Counted from the first letter of the stretch, positions 25,001-32,563 are shown. The stretch: DNA of 41,640 nucleotides from Candidatus Mailhella merdavium (GCA_019119045.1 DWXS01000024.1:1-41640); one strand, 5' to 3'. Made by a program: numbers and translations. The notes: generated by a model not told the origin, from the letters alone.

Positions 25001-27949
25001 GACAGCGTCAACGCCGATGTTTTCCAGTTCATCCGGCGCTCCGTTCTTGGCCGCGCTGGCAACCGACAGTCCGGCGGCCGTCTTCCAGCGCACCTTGCCG
25101 TCCGGGGCCATGTATTCCTGCTCCTGCCCGGCGGCGGTCGCCGACTCCCACAGGTTGACGCTGTAATCCGTGCCCCAGCGCGGCTTGCGCTTCTTCCCGA
25201 ACAGCCCGCCCAGCAGCCCCCCGACCAGCGCGCCGATGGCCGTGCCGACGACAGGCACCACGCTGCCCAGACTCGCTCCCAGCGCCGTACCGCCCAGCGC
25301 GGCGGACGCGCCCCAGGCTCCCAGCGCGCCGCCAAGTCCGGATGTGATGCCCGTGTACTGATTTTGCGGCAGGCCCAGCGCCCCGCCCAGCAGACCATAG
25401 CCCAGACTCCCGAACCCGCCGTACCCCAGGGCGGAGCTGATGGTCAGGCCGCCGCCCAGGGCGGCCCCGGAAGCGGTCGGCCCCATGAGGCCAGGGATCG
25501 TCGTGCCCGGCAGGGGGGTGCTCAAAATCCCGCTGATGCCGGAACTGATCGACTCCGGCAAAAACGACGTTCCGCCCTTGAAGACCTGCCCGGCGGCGTA
25601 ATTCTGGAGCGCTCCGGCGGTGGACTGCACAAGGCCGCCGCCCGCCGCGCTTCCCGCGCCTGCGCCCCCGTCTGCGGACGTCGAGCCGTAGAGAGCCCCG
25701 GCCGCGCTCTGCACGACAGACACGACAACAGGCTGAACCAATGCCTGATACGCCATGTTTTTCAGGGTTGCCGCAAATGCGTCCGCAAGACTGTCAAATG
25801 ACATCCTGCCCGTAGACAGGAACTCGTCAAACATATCCCGTGTGGCGGATTCAAAATCTGAAGCAAAGCCGTAGGATATGCTTTCCCATTGGCTCGCCTC
25901 GTCAGCATATTCGGCGGTAAATTTCAGCAGTCCGCGATAGGCCCCGTCAAAGGGGTCAACGGATGCCTGCAGTCTGGCAAGTTTTTCCCATTCGGCCACC
26001 AGTTCCTGTGGAATGTTAAGCAACTCCCGATACCTGCGGGCCTGTTCCCCGACAAGCCGGTTCTGCAGCTCCATCGAAGCACTGTAATCCCCGGAAAGGG
26101 AAGCGAGCTCCTTATAAAAATCAAGCTGCCCCTCCACAAGAGCAACATTTTCCTCATGGGCTGACTGTTCAGCATTGCGGAGAGCAAGCTGACGCTCCAT
26201 TTCCAGCGACTGGCTCTGCAGTGCCTTAAGTCTCTCACCTTCTTCCGCACTGTATTCGCCCCTGGCCACGCGCCTGTCGATCTCCGCGTTGCTTGCGGCA
26301 AGAGCCTTCCGGTACTCGGCCTCGGCAGAGGTTCTTTCCAGTGCCAGTTTCTCTCCGGGGTCAAGGGCAAGCTGGTACTGCAACCTGATCAGTTCCGCTT
26401 CGGCAGAGGCTATGGCGCCGGCATAGGCATCATATCCTGCGGCGGCTGATATGACCGAGGCACCGCTTTTTTTCTGCGCGTCCGCGATCTGCTGATCATA
26501 GAAGCTTTCCACCGCAGCCCGCCGGGTAAGCTCCGTGTCAACACTCACGCCCTGCCGTCTGTACGCCTCGATCAGCGTGTCAATTTTTGCCAGTTCCGCG
26601 GTCTTTTCGTCATTGATGGACTGCAGGCGGCCCTGTGATGTCTTTTTCCAGGCGGAGTCAAGAGCAGCCCGCCCCTTTTCAATCGCCGCCTCTTCTTCTG
26701 CAAGTGCCTTTTCCGCAAGCCAGTTATTCTGCGCATCCCAGAACTGCTGACGCTCCAGCCGCGCCCGCTGCTCATTGGTGTAACGGTCCGTGAAGCCCAT
26801 GCCCTTGCCGACAAAAATGCGCCTCTGTTCCGGCGCACCCATGGCTTCCAGCTGGGCATCCAGTTCAGTGCGTCTGGTTTCCTCGGCCTCGGCGTCATTG
26901 ACTGTCTTCAATATGCGGGTGACGATATCAATCGTGAATACAGCGGCATCACTGTTGACCAGCCCGGCCTTGAAACGCTCCCATTCCGTGGCCGCGCGGT
27001 TCAACGAACCCTGCACGGTGTCAGCGGCGTCTTCCGCCGCCGCCCCATACCTGTCTTCCAGAGCGGCGGCAAGTTTGGGCAGCAGGTCTTCAGCCGTCAG
27101 TTTGCCCTCGGCCATGAACTTGTCCAGTTCGGCGGTGGTCATACCCATGGCCTGGGCAGCCATCTGGAATGCTCCGGGCAGTCGCTCGCCAAGCTGCCCC
27201 CGCAGTTCCTCGGCCTGCACCTTGCCCTTGCTCATCATCTGACCCAGGGCGATAAAGGTGCCGTTAATATCGTCAGTAGAGAGTTGCAGGGCCGCACCCG
27301 CATCAGTCACGGCGTTAAAAATCGCATTGAGATCCCCGGCAAGGCTGGTACCCTGCCCGGCGGCAAAGAAGCTTTTAGCTGCCTCGGCGGTCTCGACAAA
27401 CTTGAGGCCTACGCGGTCAGCCTGCGCATATATGACTTGCAGCTGCTCCGCCGCCCCTGCTCCAAATACAGCTTCGTAGGACTGCTCCATGCGCTGCATG
27501 GCAATTTGTGCGTCAAGGCAGGCTTTGGCCGCATACAGTGCCGCCGCGCCCAGAGCCGCGAGCCCAAGTTTGCCGGGAAGTACTGCCGAGGCCAGCGTAC
27601 GAGCCGCCCCGGAGGTGTCGCCCATGCTGGCCCGGAGCCGCGATACGTGCACGGCGGACAGGTCTGCATCCCGTGCCAGCTGCTGAAAGGCACGCTCACG
27701 CTCAAGGCGCTGCATCCGCGATACAAGATCCTGCACGCTTTTTGAGGCACTGTTGATCTCAATGCCCGCATCCTTGAATGTATCCCGAATCCGCGCAATG
27801 TGCGAGAGGCTGACACTCTCGCCGGCCTTCCCGAAGGCCGCCGCCGACGCCGTGCCGGATTTGAGCCCGGCATCAACGGCAGCCAGGTCAGCGACGGCCT
27901 TTTGTGCGCCGTCCACCGTTATCTGGAGAGAGAGTTCCGCCGACGCCAT
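22004..27949 (-). CDS. Tape measure protein
   Basis: A 1981-residue tail-length ruler. A conserved N-terminal tape-measure domain lies at about residues 115-330 (KLGLAALGAAALYAAK, LSTDDINGTFIALGQMMSKG, AEELRGQLGERLPGAFQMAA). Long coiled-coil stretches follow, then a Gly/Ala-rich hydrophobic part (about 830-960) likely to cross or insert in the membrane, more coiled coil, and four C-terminal modules ending WY-x-x-[FY]-G-x-x-EG. A final GENGPELMM signature is common near the end of tape measures. The ATG giving MASAELSLQ is chosen as the family start; it lies 5 bp beyond the T-like chaperone stop. Its length would predict a tail of roughly 300 nm (0.15 nm per residue), a siphovirus tail; this is inference. 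Confidence 0.93.
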   Translation of the reverse strand: MASAELSLQITVDGAQKAVADLAAVDAGLKSGTASAAAFGKAGESVSLSHIARIRDTFKDAGIEINSASKSVQDLVSRMQRLERERAFQQLARDADLSAVHVSRLRASMGDTSGAARTLASAVLPGKLGLAALGAAALYAAKACLDAQIAMQRMEQSYEAVFGAGAAEQLQVIYAQADRVGLKFVETAEAAKSFFAAGQGTSLAGDLNAIFNAVTDAGAALQLSTDDINGTFIALGQMMSKGKVQAEELRGQLGERLPGAFQMAAQAMGMTTAELDKFMAEGKLTAEDLLPKLAAALEDRYGAAAEDAADTVQGSLNRAATEWERFKAGLVNSDAAVFTIDIVTRILKTVNDAEAEETRRTELDAQLEAMGAPEQRRIFVGKGMGFTDRYTNEQRARLERQQFWDAQNNWLAEKALAEEEAAIEKGRAALDSAWKKTSQGRLQSINDEKTAELAKIDTLIEAYRRQGVSVDTELTRRAAVESFYDQQIADAQKKSGASVISAAAGYDAYAGAIASAEAELIRLQYQLALDPGEKLALERTSAEAEYRKALAASNAEIDRRVARGEYSAEEGERLKALQSQSLEMERQLALRNAEQSAHEENVALVEGQLDFYKELASLSGDYSASMELQNRLVGEQARRYRELLNIPQELVAEWEKLARLQASVDPFDGAYRGLLKFTAEYADEASQWESISYGFASDFESATRDMFDEFLSTGRMSFDSLADAFAATLKNMAYQALVQPVVVSVVQSAAGALYGSTSADGGAGAGSAAGGGLVQSTAGALQNYAAGQVFKGGTSFLPESISSGISGILSTPLPGTTIPGLMGPTASGAALGGGLTISSALGYGGFGSLGYGLLGGALGLPQNQYTGITSGLGGALGAWGASAALGGTALGASLGSVVPVVGTAIGALVGGLLGGLFGKKRKPRWGTDYSVNLWESATAAGQEQEYMAPDGKVRWKTAAGLSVASAAKNGAPDELENIGVDAVYDLLHAMQVQSGKIADMLGGVNAGMETAYLEALKAGGAFAGSRWLKGGDITEENFRKYLEDIQAEAMGRMASAMATIDLRPLTVAADGMAADTVDELSGALKSAFDYHDFGAQLFTDDALTEFQAGAREQIEKAFADLDMSSLRVDFDQSSFAGLQQAYAAMQAWEQVTEGLESILNPASELEAAMSAATVQFDSWIDSLRSLGWQEEAIAEIEAKRAQYLNEYAMAAMRATEQDLNLRAMALQYGSNSDAYGLQSLQYQQQNELEELARKFGKDSGIYQSAVEIQQAELAQYRVEQLQAELETALAAQQQAAQQETQNRINALNSQAAALRESVSEAERMRDALEDIAEALGDARRDLWASDEDNPLGTSYQEALAAFEDAYLKGVAGDQDALNELPALASDLLMQGRGSLATAQEYTDLFYDVDRKLEDAQKYATEQYDAQTAIADGLAAQLEAITGQTDALQSAINAGTAAGEYTGRSVDAIRAELELMQALLEREKEDIAGGATLSAREALIQAKVNQLNAQAYEGRTDWTAESFLAAMYGDSMTLESWYDKFGRYEGLGVTYDTDAARMAILENKADLMNAGQTADGWTAEKVLDAISGGGMTVDDWYLRYGLSEGVTSPGATSATGGVSDIWTQLLSDKAVRLNQEHYKGRNDWTAASVLEAIANDGMTVQEWYEQFGRQEGFVLRAAGTTNDVIDSRMDNVDKGIDRQVSVTGALSGTMDSVGDYLGTVMNGLGSSVTSYMGSVQSGLGGLSSAISGLDWTVTVNVSAGGESGSSITTSSGTATGSPLPPGGDDGTGYIDPLAPVPGGTGIYGSRYRTEYALLYAKLQSLRNSNTTKPPDGYDSWTMAALQQAIADSGYNTASWYEAFGRNEGFATGGITPVNEPFWVGENGPELMMSPKQWGILSNQDSVALMDKIHPSGPAWEGWSGMSVLIGELREIRGYLRQALIGTGKNTTELTKMRRLLNKWDDTGLPPLREELDDVYLPSFARA
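22360..23440 (-). repeat. Four WYxxFGxxEG modules in the tape measure C-terminus
   Basis: The modules read DWTAESFLAAMYGDSMTLES then WYDKFGRYEG; GWTAEKVLDAISGGGMTVDD then WYLRYGLSEG; DWTAASVLEAIANDGMTVQE then WYEQFGRQEG; and SWTMAALQQAIADSGYNTAS then WYEAFGRNEG. The first three are in close succession (about 22930-23430), and the fourth is near 22380-22470. The repeat length of the first three is about 60-75 residues. I know no named domain for it. Confidence 0.75.
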
Positions 27950-27954
27950 GCTGC

Positions 27955-28308
27955 TTATCTCTTTGTTTCCTGCTGTACCTTTTTGCTCTGCTCTGCTGCG
28001 ACGGCCAGCCATGCCCGATCCATGCTTCTGATAATCACGGCCTGCCACGGTTGCAGCTCAATGCCGGATATGGATGCCCATGCCACCATGTCCTGCCAGG
28101 ACAGGGGCTGGGGTCCGAACCCGGAGGAACCGCGCCCGGAAGCCATCTCCCAGAACCATTCCCAGAGCAGTTCGCCGCCATCGGGGATTTCCGGTTCATC
28201 CAGCCCGAAAGCCGTCAGTACATCGTCCAGCGGCCGGCCGGTTTGCCTCGCATACTGTTTGGCGTGGGCAAGACGGTCGTCAGAACTGCGTCTCGCCTGC
28301 GCCGTCAC
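27955..28308 (-). CDS. Second tail assembly chaperone (T-like)
   Basis: A 117-residue protein, Trp-rich (LLWEWFWEMASG), immediately upstream of the tape measure, in the place where phages encode the longer frameshifted chaperone. The GTG at 28308 is the first usable start, but the same frame is open and protein-like upstream (GLTTALAGELADAV) as far as a stop within the end of the previous gene. It is therefore probably made as a -1 frameshift extension of the 28341-28733 product. No classical slippery heptamer is visible in the short overlap. It helps load tail-tube subunits onto the tape measure; this is inferred from position. Confidence 0.7.
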   Translation of the reverse strand: MTAQARRSSDDRLAHAKQYARQTGRPLDDVLTAFGLDEPEIPDGGELLWEWFWEMASGRGSSGFGPQPLSWQDMVAWASISGIELQPWQAVIIRSMDRAWLAVAAEQSKKVQQETKR

Positions 28309-28340
28309 TGCATCCGCAAGCTCTCCGGCCAGGGCTGTGG

Positions 28341-28733
28341 TCAGTCCCGGAGGTACGAGGCACGGTCAGAAGCAAAACGATCCACCTGTTCGCGTACCCA
28401 GGGCAGGCGGGAGTAAAGCATACGGGCATTTTCCATGGTGCAGGGCAATTCTTTGCCTTCGAGCACCACGCCGCGCCAGCCAAGGGTGCAGCGGGCCAGA
28501 ATATCGACGGCCCCCGCCTGGATCTCGTCCGGGGTCAGATCCCGTCTGCCCCTGCGGCTCCCGGTCTGCGCAGCCACTGCCCCGCGCCAGATCCGGCTGT
28601 CTATGCCGGCCATGGTTATCCATACCCCCAGAGGGGCACCTGTGCCGGGGTGTACAAGCTCAAGTTCCGCCCCCTGCTCGCACAGGGCGGCAGTGTCAAG
28701 CGCAGCAAGGTCAAGAGTGTCAGGTTTGCTCAT
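28341..28733 (-). CDS. Tail assembly chaperone (G-like)
   Basis: A 130-residue protein starting MSKPDTLDLAALDTAALCEQ, with the segments DSRIWRGAVAAQTGSRRGRR and ILARCTLGWRGVVLEGKELP, followed by a short C-terminus. The LARCTLGW.GV pattern is common in chaperones that follow tail-tube genes in siphoviruses. The ATG overlaps the stop of the preceding Ig-half gene (ATGA). Together with the next gene it forms a G/GT-type pair. Confidence 0.75.
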   Translation of the reverse strand: MSKPDTLDLAALDTAALCEQGAELELVHPGTGAPLGVWITMAGIDSRIWRGAVAAQTGSRRGRRDLTPDEIQAGAVDILARCTLGWRGVVLEGKELPCTMENARMLYSRLPWVREQVDRFASDRASYLRD

Positions 28734-28924
28734 AATCCCTCCGGCGGCTGAGCCGTGGTGGTGAAGGTAAGGGTAGTATCGTCGGTAATCCCGGCGTAGG
28801 CATTGCCGGCCGTATCGGTAATGGCGGTGGCGTCCACCCTGATGTGGTACGTTGTGTCCGCCTTGAGCGGACTTTCCAGAGTTACGGTAACGGTCGCGCC
28901 GTCAAATACGATGCTGTTGGGCAT
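28730..28924 (-). CDS. C-terminal half of a Big_5 Ig-like domain as a separate protein
   Basis: 64 residues: MPNSIVFDGATVTVTLESPL, then YHIRVDATAITD and AGNAYAGITDDTTLTFTT. This is only the second half (strands after the central turn) of the bacterial Ig-like domain 5. The missing first half is the C-terminus of the gene upstream. The GGAGGAG ribosome site is excellent, so it is translated as its own chain. It is 86% or more identical in DNA to the start of the preceding gene. It ends overlapping the chaperone start. Confidence 0.75.
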   Translation of the reverse strand: MPNSIVFDGATVTVTLESPLKADTTYHIRVDATAITDTAGNAYAGITDDTTLTFTTTAQPPEGL

Positions 28925-28937
28925 GACTCTCCTCCGT

Positions 28938-28970
28938 GCAGTGAGGACCGCCGGGAGCGGTCCTCACTGC
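28938..28970. terminator. Perfect 14-bp hairpin between two Ig half-domain genes
   Basis: Arms GCAGTGAGGACCGC (28938-28951) and GCGGTCCTCACTGC (28957-28970) enclose a 5-nt loop in the 52-nt gap, just before the next ribosome site. No T-run follows, so it may be a translational or RNA-processing element rather than a true terminator. Confidence 0.6.
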
Positions 28971-28976
28971 TGTCCT

Positions 28977-29330
28977 TTACCCGGCAACACTGACAACGCG
29001 TTCGTCGCCGGCACCATCGGATATGGTGATGTTGCCCGTGCCTGCCTGCACAGGCTCGCTGAAGGTCAGCGTAATGGCAGTGTCAGGGGCGACGTCCGTT
29101 GCCTCGTGCGCGGGTACACTGCTTTCCAGCGTGGGGGGCGTTTCGTCCTCAACGGCAGCCGCGGTGGTGAAGGTAAGGGTAGTATCGTCGGTAATCCCGG
29201 CGTAGGCGTTGCCGGCCGTATCGGTAATGGCGGTGGCGTCTACCTTGACGTGGTACGTTGTGCCTGCCTTGAGCGGGCTTTCCAGGGTCACGGTGACGGT
29301 GGAACCGGAAAATTGCACAGAGTTTGGCAT
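28977..29330 (-). CDS. Protein made of two half Ig-like (Big_5) domains
   Basis: 117 residues. It begins with a C-terminal half-domain (MPNSVQFSGSTVTVTLESPL, then AITDTAGNAYAGITDDTTLT) and passes through a linker AAAVEDETPPTL. It ends with an N-terminal half-domain (SSVPAHEATDVAPDTAITLT then FSEPVQAGTGNITISDGAGD). The start at 29330 is chosen for its GAGG site; an in-frame ATG at 29345 lacks one. Each half is completed only by the neighbouring gene product. It probably decorates the tail tube; this is inferred from position. Confidence 0.72.
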   Translation of the reverse strand: MPNSVQFSGSTVTVTLESPLKAGTTYHVKVDATAITDTAGNAYAGITDDTTLTFTTAAAVEDETPPTLESSVPAHEATDVAPDTAITLTFSEPVQAGTGNITISDGAGDERVVSVAG

Positions 29331-29362
29331 GATGTCCTCACACATGTTTAAGGTTGGATCGC

Positions 29363-30445
29363 TTATGCGACCGGAACGGTACGGGTATCATCCGCACCAT
29401 TGCTGACGATGATATTCCCTGTACCGGCATGCACGGGCTCACTGAAGGTCAGTGATATGGCGGTATCAACACTGACGTCCGTTGCCCCGGCAGCGGGCAG
29501 ACTCCCGATCAGTGCCGGGGCTGTGACGTCGGCAGCAGGAGCTGTGCGCAGGATGCGCATGTTGGTGCCGCTTGCAGGATCAAGGATCGCCTGAAACGGC
29601 ATGGAGATGCTGATCGGCCCGTCCGCGTCCATGGGGTTGTCGGCTCCGGTGTAGCGGATGCGCGGCAGTATAAAGGTATAGCTGCCTTCTCCCTCCCTGC
29701 TCAGCGTAAACTCCAGACTGGTGGCCGACTCGTTCAGAAACTTGTGGATCAGCGCGGCAGACTCGAAAAAGGCCGTGATCGTGCCGGTCACATTGGCCCG
29801 TCCCCAGCTCACAAAAGGCGCATCGCGCCGGAAGACCACAAACTGCGGCTGTATCCCGTTGTCCAGGCTGAGATCAATGCCTGTGACCACAGCAATAGTT
29901 TCCCCGCCTTCTTTGAGCTCCCCCGAATACGAATCATACTGACTGCCTGTTTGCGACGGCTCCGGGCTGGCAGACAGCGGCTCCTCCGCGGTTTCGCCGG
30001 ATAAGCCTATGATGTCGAACGTCCCTGTAATCATGGCGTTGGGCTTGATCGACAGGGAAAGCTTGTTCAGAAAACAGCCCCGGTAGCGGATATACTGATC
30101 AATATCCGTGAATCCACGCTCAAAGGTAAAGCTGCGTTCTTCAACTCCGCAGCTCAGCTCGTCATCCTTCCACGTCCCCGCAAGACACGCTTCCAGCAGG
30201 GTGTCAAACTCACCCCAGGACGGCTCAAACCCGATGCTCCCGGCGATCTTGTCCGTGCCCGTGCGTACATCACTGATCTGGCGGTCAGCACGTTTTTCCT
30301 CGCTGGTGAATGAGTCGCGGGATAACGTCAGTGCGCAGCTTGTATGCCGCAGGCTGCGCATGGATGGATTTTCCGGCGTGACTCCATGAGTGAGCTCCGG
30401 CACATAGCTCAGGCTGTGCCGCGCCGCGTTGGCTATTTTTCCCAT
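29363..30445 (-). CDS. Major tail tube protein with C-terminal half Ig-like domain
   Basis: A 360-residue protein. Residues 1-300 resemble long-tail tube proteins of transposable siphophages (SLSYVPELTHGVTPENPSMR; DKIAGSIGFEPSWGEFDTLL; a GTFDIIGLSGE beta segment; FILPRIRYTGADNPMDADGP). The last 55 residues are the first half of a Big_5 domain (TAPALIGSLPAAGATDV then DTAISLTFSEPVHAGTGNII), stopping at TRTVPVA where the domain should continue. AAGGAG precedes the ATG. Ig-like domains on tube proteins of other siphoviruses decorate the tail surface; here the domain is split across genes. Confidence 0.82.
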   Translation of the reverse strand: MGKIANAARHSLSYVPELTHGVTPENPSMRSLRHTSCALTLSRDSFTSEEKRADRQISDVRTGTDKIAGSIGFEPSWGEFDTLLEACLAGTWKDDELSCGVEERSFTFERGFTDIDQYIRYRGCFLNKLSLSIKPNAMITGTFDIIGLSGETAEEPLSASPEPSQTGSQYDSYSGELKEGGETIAVVTGIDLSLDNGIQPQFVVFRRDAPFVSWGRANVTGTITAFFESAALIHKFLNESATSLEFTLSREGEGSYTFILPRIRYTGADNPMDADGPISISMPFQAILDPASGTNMRILRTAPAADVTAPALIGSLPAAGATDVSVDTAISLTFSEPVHAGTGNIIVSNGADDTRTVPVA

Positions 30446-30446
30446 A

Positions 30447-30884
30447 TTATGCTCCTTCTTTTCGCAAGATGCCGTAAAAGGTCAGGAGGGCAGTTGCGCT
30501 GATCCGCGCGCTGTCACTTCGGGGTGTCTCCACCTGCGGCACACAAAACACCAGCTCACCCCGATCCGTATTGATGCCGTATCCGCGCGGGTACCTGTCT
30601 GCCACGCACCGTGCCAGACGCACGGCCTCGCTGTCCGCCCCGGACACGGAATCCCCGTCGCGCCCGGGGCGGATCATGACCGCCACCGTCAGTACCAGCG
30701 CGCCGTCCAGGCGCGTCAGCCCGTTTTCACCGCAGGTGGCGGCATGTTCACCCCGGTATTCCACCCGGCCCCGAAGGTACGGCCGGGCGGGCAGGGCAAA
30801 GCTTTCTCCTTCCCAGGCCAGGGGAAGATCCAGCGCGGCCGCCGTCTCGCGGGCCGACGCTTTCAGCGCGTCATGCACGTTCAT
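30447..30884 (-). CDS. Tail terminator/completion protein
   Basis: 145 residues: MNVHDALKASARETAAALDL, with a middle WEGESFALPARPYLRGRVEY and an end ARISATALLTFYGILRKEGA. Position directly before the tube gene and the R.Y.RG.V.Y type beta segments fit tail-terminator proteins (DUF4128-like). The ATG at 30884 overlaps the previous gene by 14 bp and is preceded by GGGGA. It caps the tail and joins it to the head; this is inferred. Confidence 0.65.
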   Translation of the reverse strand: MNVHDALKASARETAAALDLPLAWEGESFALPARPYLRGRVEYRGEHAATCGENGLTRLDGALVLTVAVMIRPGRDGDSVSGADSEAVRLARCVADRYPRGYGINTDRGELVFCVPQVETPRSDSARISATALLTFYGILRKEGA

Positions 30885-31332
30885 CACATTCCCCGAACAC
30901 GAGAGCCTGCTTCCAGATAATCGCCCATACACACAGGCCGTTTTCCGCCAGCTCCCCATCCTGACAGGCTTCCAGGCTCTCGACTCTGGCCGGACTCACG
31001 CCCTCCAGACCATACGTCGCCCCGTGCAGGCTCAGCGCAGCCCTTTCCGCCGCAGACAGGGCATCCCCTTCCGCGTGTTCCGCCCCCGCCGCACTGTTCG
31101 AAATGACCAGCGCCCCGAACGTGCCCATGACACTGAACACAAGACTGTCCGCCGGCGCGTCGTTCTCCGCCGCCACCACCGCCACCAGCAGACTTATTCC
31201 GGGCGGGAAGCTCCGGCGTGCCGCTTCGTCCATATTCAGCTCGCCGGAAAACGCCTCCACCCGGCACAGTTCTGGAAACGTCTTCCGCAGCAGACTGACG
31301 GCAGCGTCGCGTGTCTCGGTTAATCCGGGCAT
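30871..31332 (-). CDS. Mu gp37-like (DUF1834-type) protein
   Basis: 153 residues: MPGLTETRDAAVSLLRKTFP at the start and RVESLEACQDGELAENGLCV with WAIIWKQALVFG near the end. These are typical of the gp37-like connector family that follows gp36 in Mu-like phages. The protein is probably a head-tail joining component. It is separated from the gpG-like gene by 4 bp and overlaps the next. Confidence 0.7.
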   Translation of the reverse strand: MPGLTETRDAAVSLLRKTFPELCRVEAFSGELNMDEAARRSFPPGISLLVAVVAAENDAPADSLVFSVMGTFGALVISNSAAGAEHAEGDALSAAERAALSLHGATYGLEGVSPARVESLEACQDGELAENGLCVWAIIWKQALVFGECDERA

Positions 31333-31336
31333 GTGT

Positions 31337-31900
31337 TCAATACCCCAGGTTCTTCTTTAAAATAGTGACGATGGTGCTTTCCCAGCCTTCCGGTATGCCG
31401 CCGTCCCTCTGGAACAGATACGGCCTCGCCGGTATGCGGATCACATGCGCCCGCGCCGCCATGCCGAAATCCGCCTTTCCGCTTTCGGCAAACAGTGTGC
31501 GGCCCCTGTTTTTTCCCCGTCGTACCCGGCGAAAATGCAGTTTCACTGCGCCCGCGCCGCGCCGGATTTCCCCGCCGTATTGATGGATGGGTGCATAGAG
31601 AAGATTTGTGCCGACAATCACGCCATTATCCATCAGCCGCATGGCAATGCTCTTTTTCAGCCTGCCCGTCCGCTGCAATATGGGATGGGCATCCCCTTTC
31701 CGGGCGCGGACGGTCGCGGGGCTCAAGGGCTCCCAGGCTCCCCCGCCCGGCTCGCGCTCCGCCTCGATCCCCTGCCGCACGCTCACCGTGAGCGACTGGC
31801 CAATCTCCCGAAACACTTTCTGCCGGTTCATCTCAAAGCGCTTCAGCCCCTCGGCCATCGGAAAAACGGCCCGTCCGTTGTTGACGCGGATCGTGAGCAC
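31337..31900 (-). CDS. Phage virion morphogenesis protein (gpG/gpS-like tail completion)
   Basis: 187 residues. The segments SVRQGIEAEREPGGGAWEPL, SPATVRARKG, LQRTGRLKKSIAMRL and GTNLLYAPIHQYGG form the conserved core of the Mu gpG/P2 gpS family. The WEPLSPAT and YAPIHQYGG motifs are diagnostic. A GTG start with AAGGA is used. In Mu, G lies between gp30 and the protease; here it lies after gp36, a rearranged position shared by some siphovirus-tailed relatives. Confidence 0.85.
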   Translation of the reverse strand: MLTIRVNNGRAVFPMAEGLKRFEMNRQKVFREIGQSLTVSVRQGIEAEREPGGGAWEPLSPATVRARKGDAHPILQRTGRLKKSIAMRLMDNGVIVGTNLLYAPIHQYGGEIRRGAGAVKLHFRRVRRGKNRGRTLFAESGKADFGMAARAHVIRIPARPYLFQRDGGIPEGWESTIVTILKKNLGY

Positions 31901-31901
31901 G

Positions 31902-32345
31902 TCAAAATCCTTTCAGGCTGTCCGCCGTGAATATCCGTGACGGCACGTCCATCATGATGTCCCCCGACGCGCTGACCTCTTCCGTAACCACACCCTCGCA
32001 CTGGAACATAATGACACCCTTTGCCATATCCTTCAGTCCGGCCAGGGCATCCTCAAACGCCTTGCGTACGTCCTCCGGCACCTTGCCCGTGGCCGCGTAC
32101 AGGTAATACATCGCCATGTCCGCACACCAGCGCCGCACCGGCGCGGGTACGGGAGAGAGCGGAACCCGGTAGCGTCCCGCCGCGTAGCCCTCTATGGTCT
32201 CTGATGCATCGCCCAGCGCCGCCTCGATCCTGCTCTGATCCGGCTCGTCCGGCGCGCCGTTCCTTCCCCCGTCCCGACAGGTCAGCTGCGCCAGCTTCGT
32301 TTCCCCGAAGCGCAGGATCATATCCTCATGGGAAGCGTAACTCAT
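31902..32345 (-). CDS. Mu gp36-like protein (DUF1320)
   Basis: 147 residues: MSYASHEDMILRFGETKLAQ, then ALGDASETIEGYAAGRYRVP and a C-terminal RIFTADSLKGF. The D.I.GY..GRY..PL pattern is the family signature. It is a head-completion or adaptor protein. It overlaps the gp35-like gene by ATGA and precedes gpG by 1 bp. Confidence 0.85.
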   Translation of the reverse strand: MSYASHEDMILRFGETKLAQLTCRDGGRNGAPDEPDQSRIEAALGDASETIEGYAAGRYRVPLSPVPAPVRRWCADMAMYYLYAATGKVPEDVRKAFEDALAGLKDMAKGVIMFQCEGVVTEEVSASGDIMMDVPSRIFTADSLKGF

Positions 32346-32554
32346 GCCTCCGCCCCTTCCGGCTCCGCCTTCACCCTGTCCGCTTTCTTTTCCGGCGTCC
32401 GGATCTCGCGGATCTCTTCCACCGTCAGCATCGTCTCATCTTTCAGCGCGGCCAGCTGTTCCGGCGTAAACGTCCCGTCCGGCCAGTCCTTCGTGCCGTC
32501 ATGTGCCATGCCCGCCCGCCGGAAGCCGTCGCGTTTTGCCGTGATGCGAATCAT
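32342..32554 (-). CDS. Mu gp35-like small protein
   Basis: 70 residues: MIRITAKRDGFRRAGMAHDG, then WPDGTFTPEQLAALKDETML. The pattern of a beta strand followed by RAG..H......... FT..QLA.L fits the FluMu/HI1506-type protein located between the capsid and gp36 genes. Acidic and lysine-rich C-terminus. Role not known. Confidence 0.75.
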   Translation of the reverse strand: MIRITAKRDGFRRAGMAHDGTKDWPDGTFTPEQLAALKDETMLTVEEIREIRTPEKKADRVKAEPEGAEA

Positions 32555-32563
32555 GTGCCCCCC

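Larger units (their letters stand above)
28757..29330 (-). repeat. Direct repeat of the Ig half-domain sequence
   Basis: Bases 28757-28924 and 29163-29330 are near-identical over the distal 110 bases (about eight differences by eye) and diverge towards the start codons. The N-terminal half-domain is likewise repeated (29018-29130 against 29400-29515) at lower identity. The unit N-half, gap, C-half has thus been duplicated with a period of about 400 bp. Confidence 0.8.

Noticed and set aside
28925-29362. T4 gene 60-like ribosome bypass across the half-domain gaps
   Set aside because: No matching take-off and landing codons are present, and each downstream half has its own good ribosome site.
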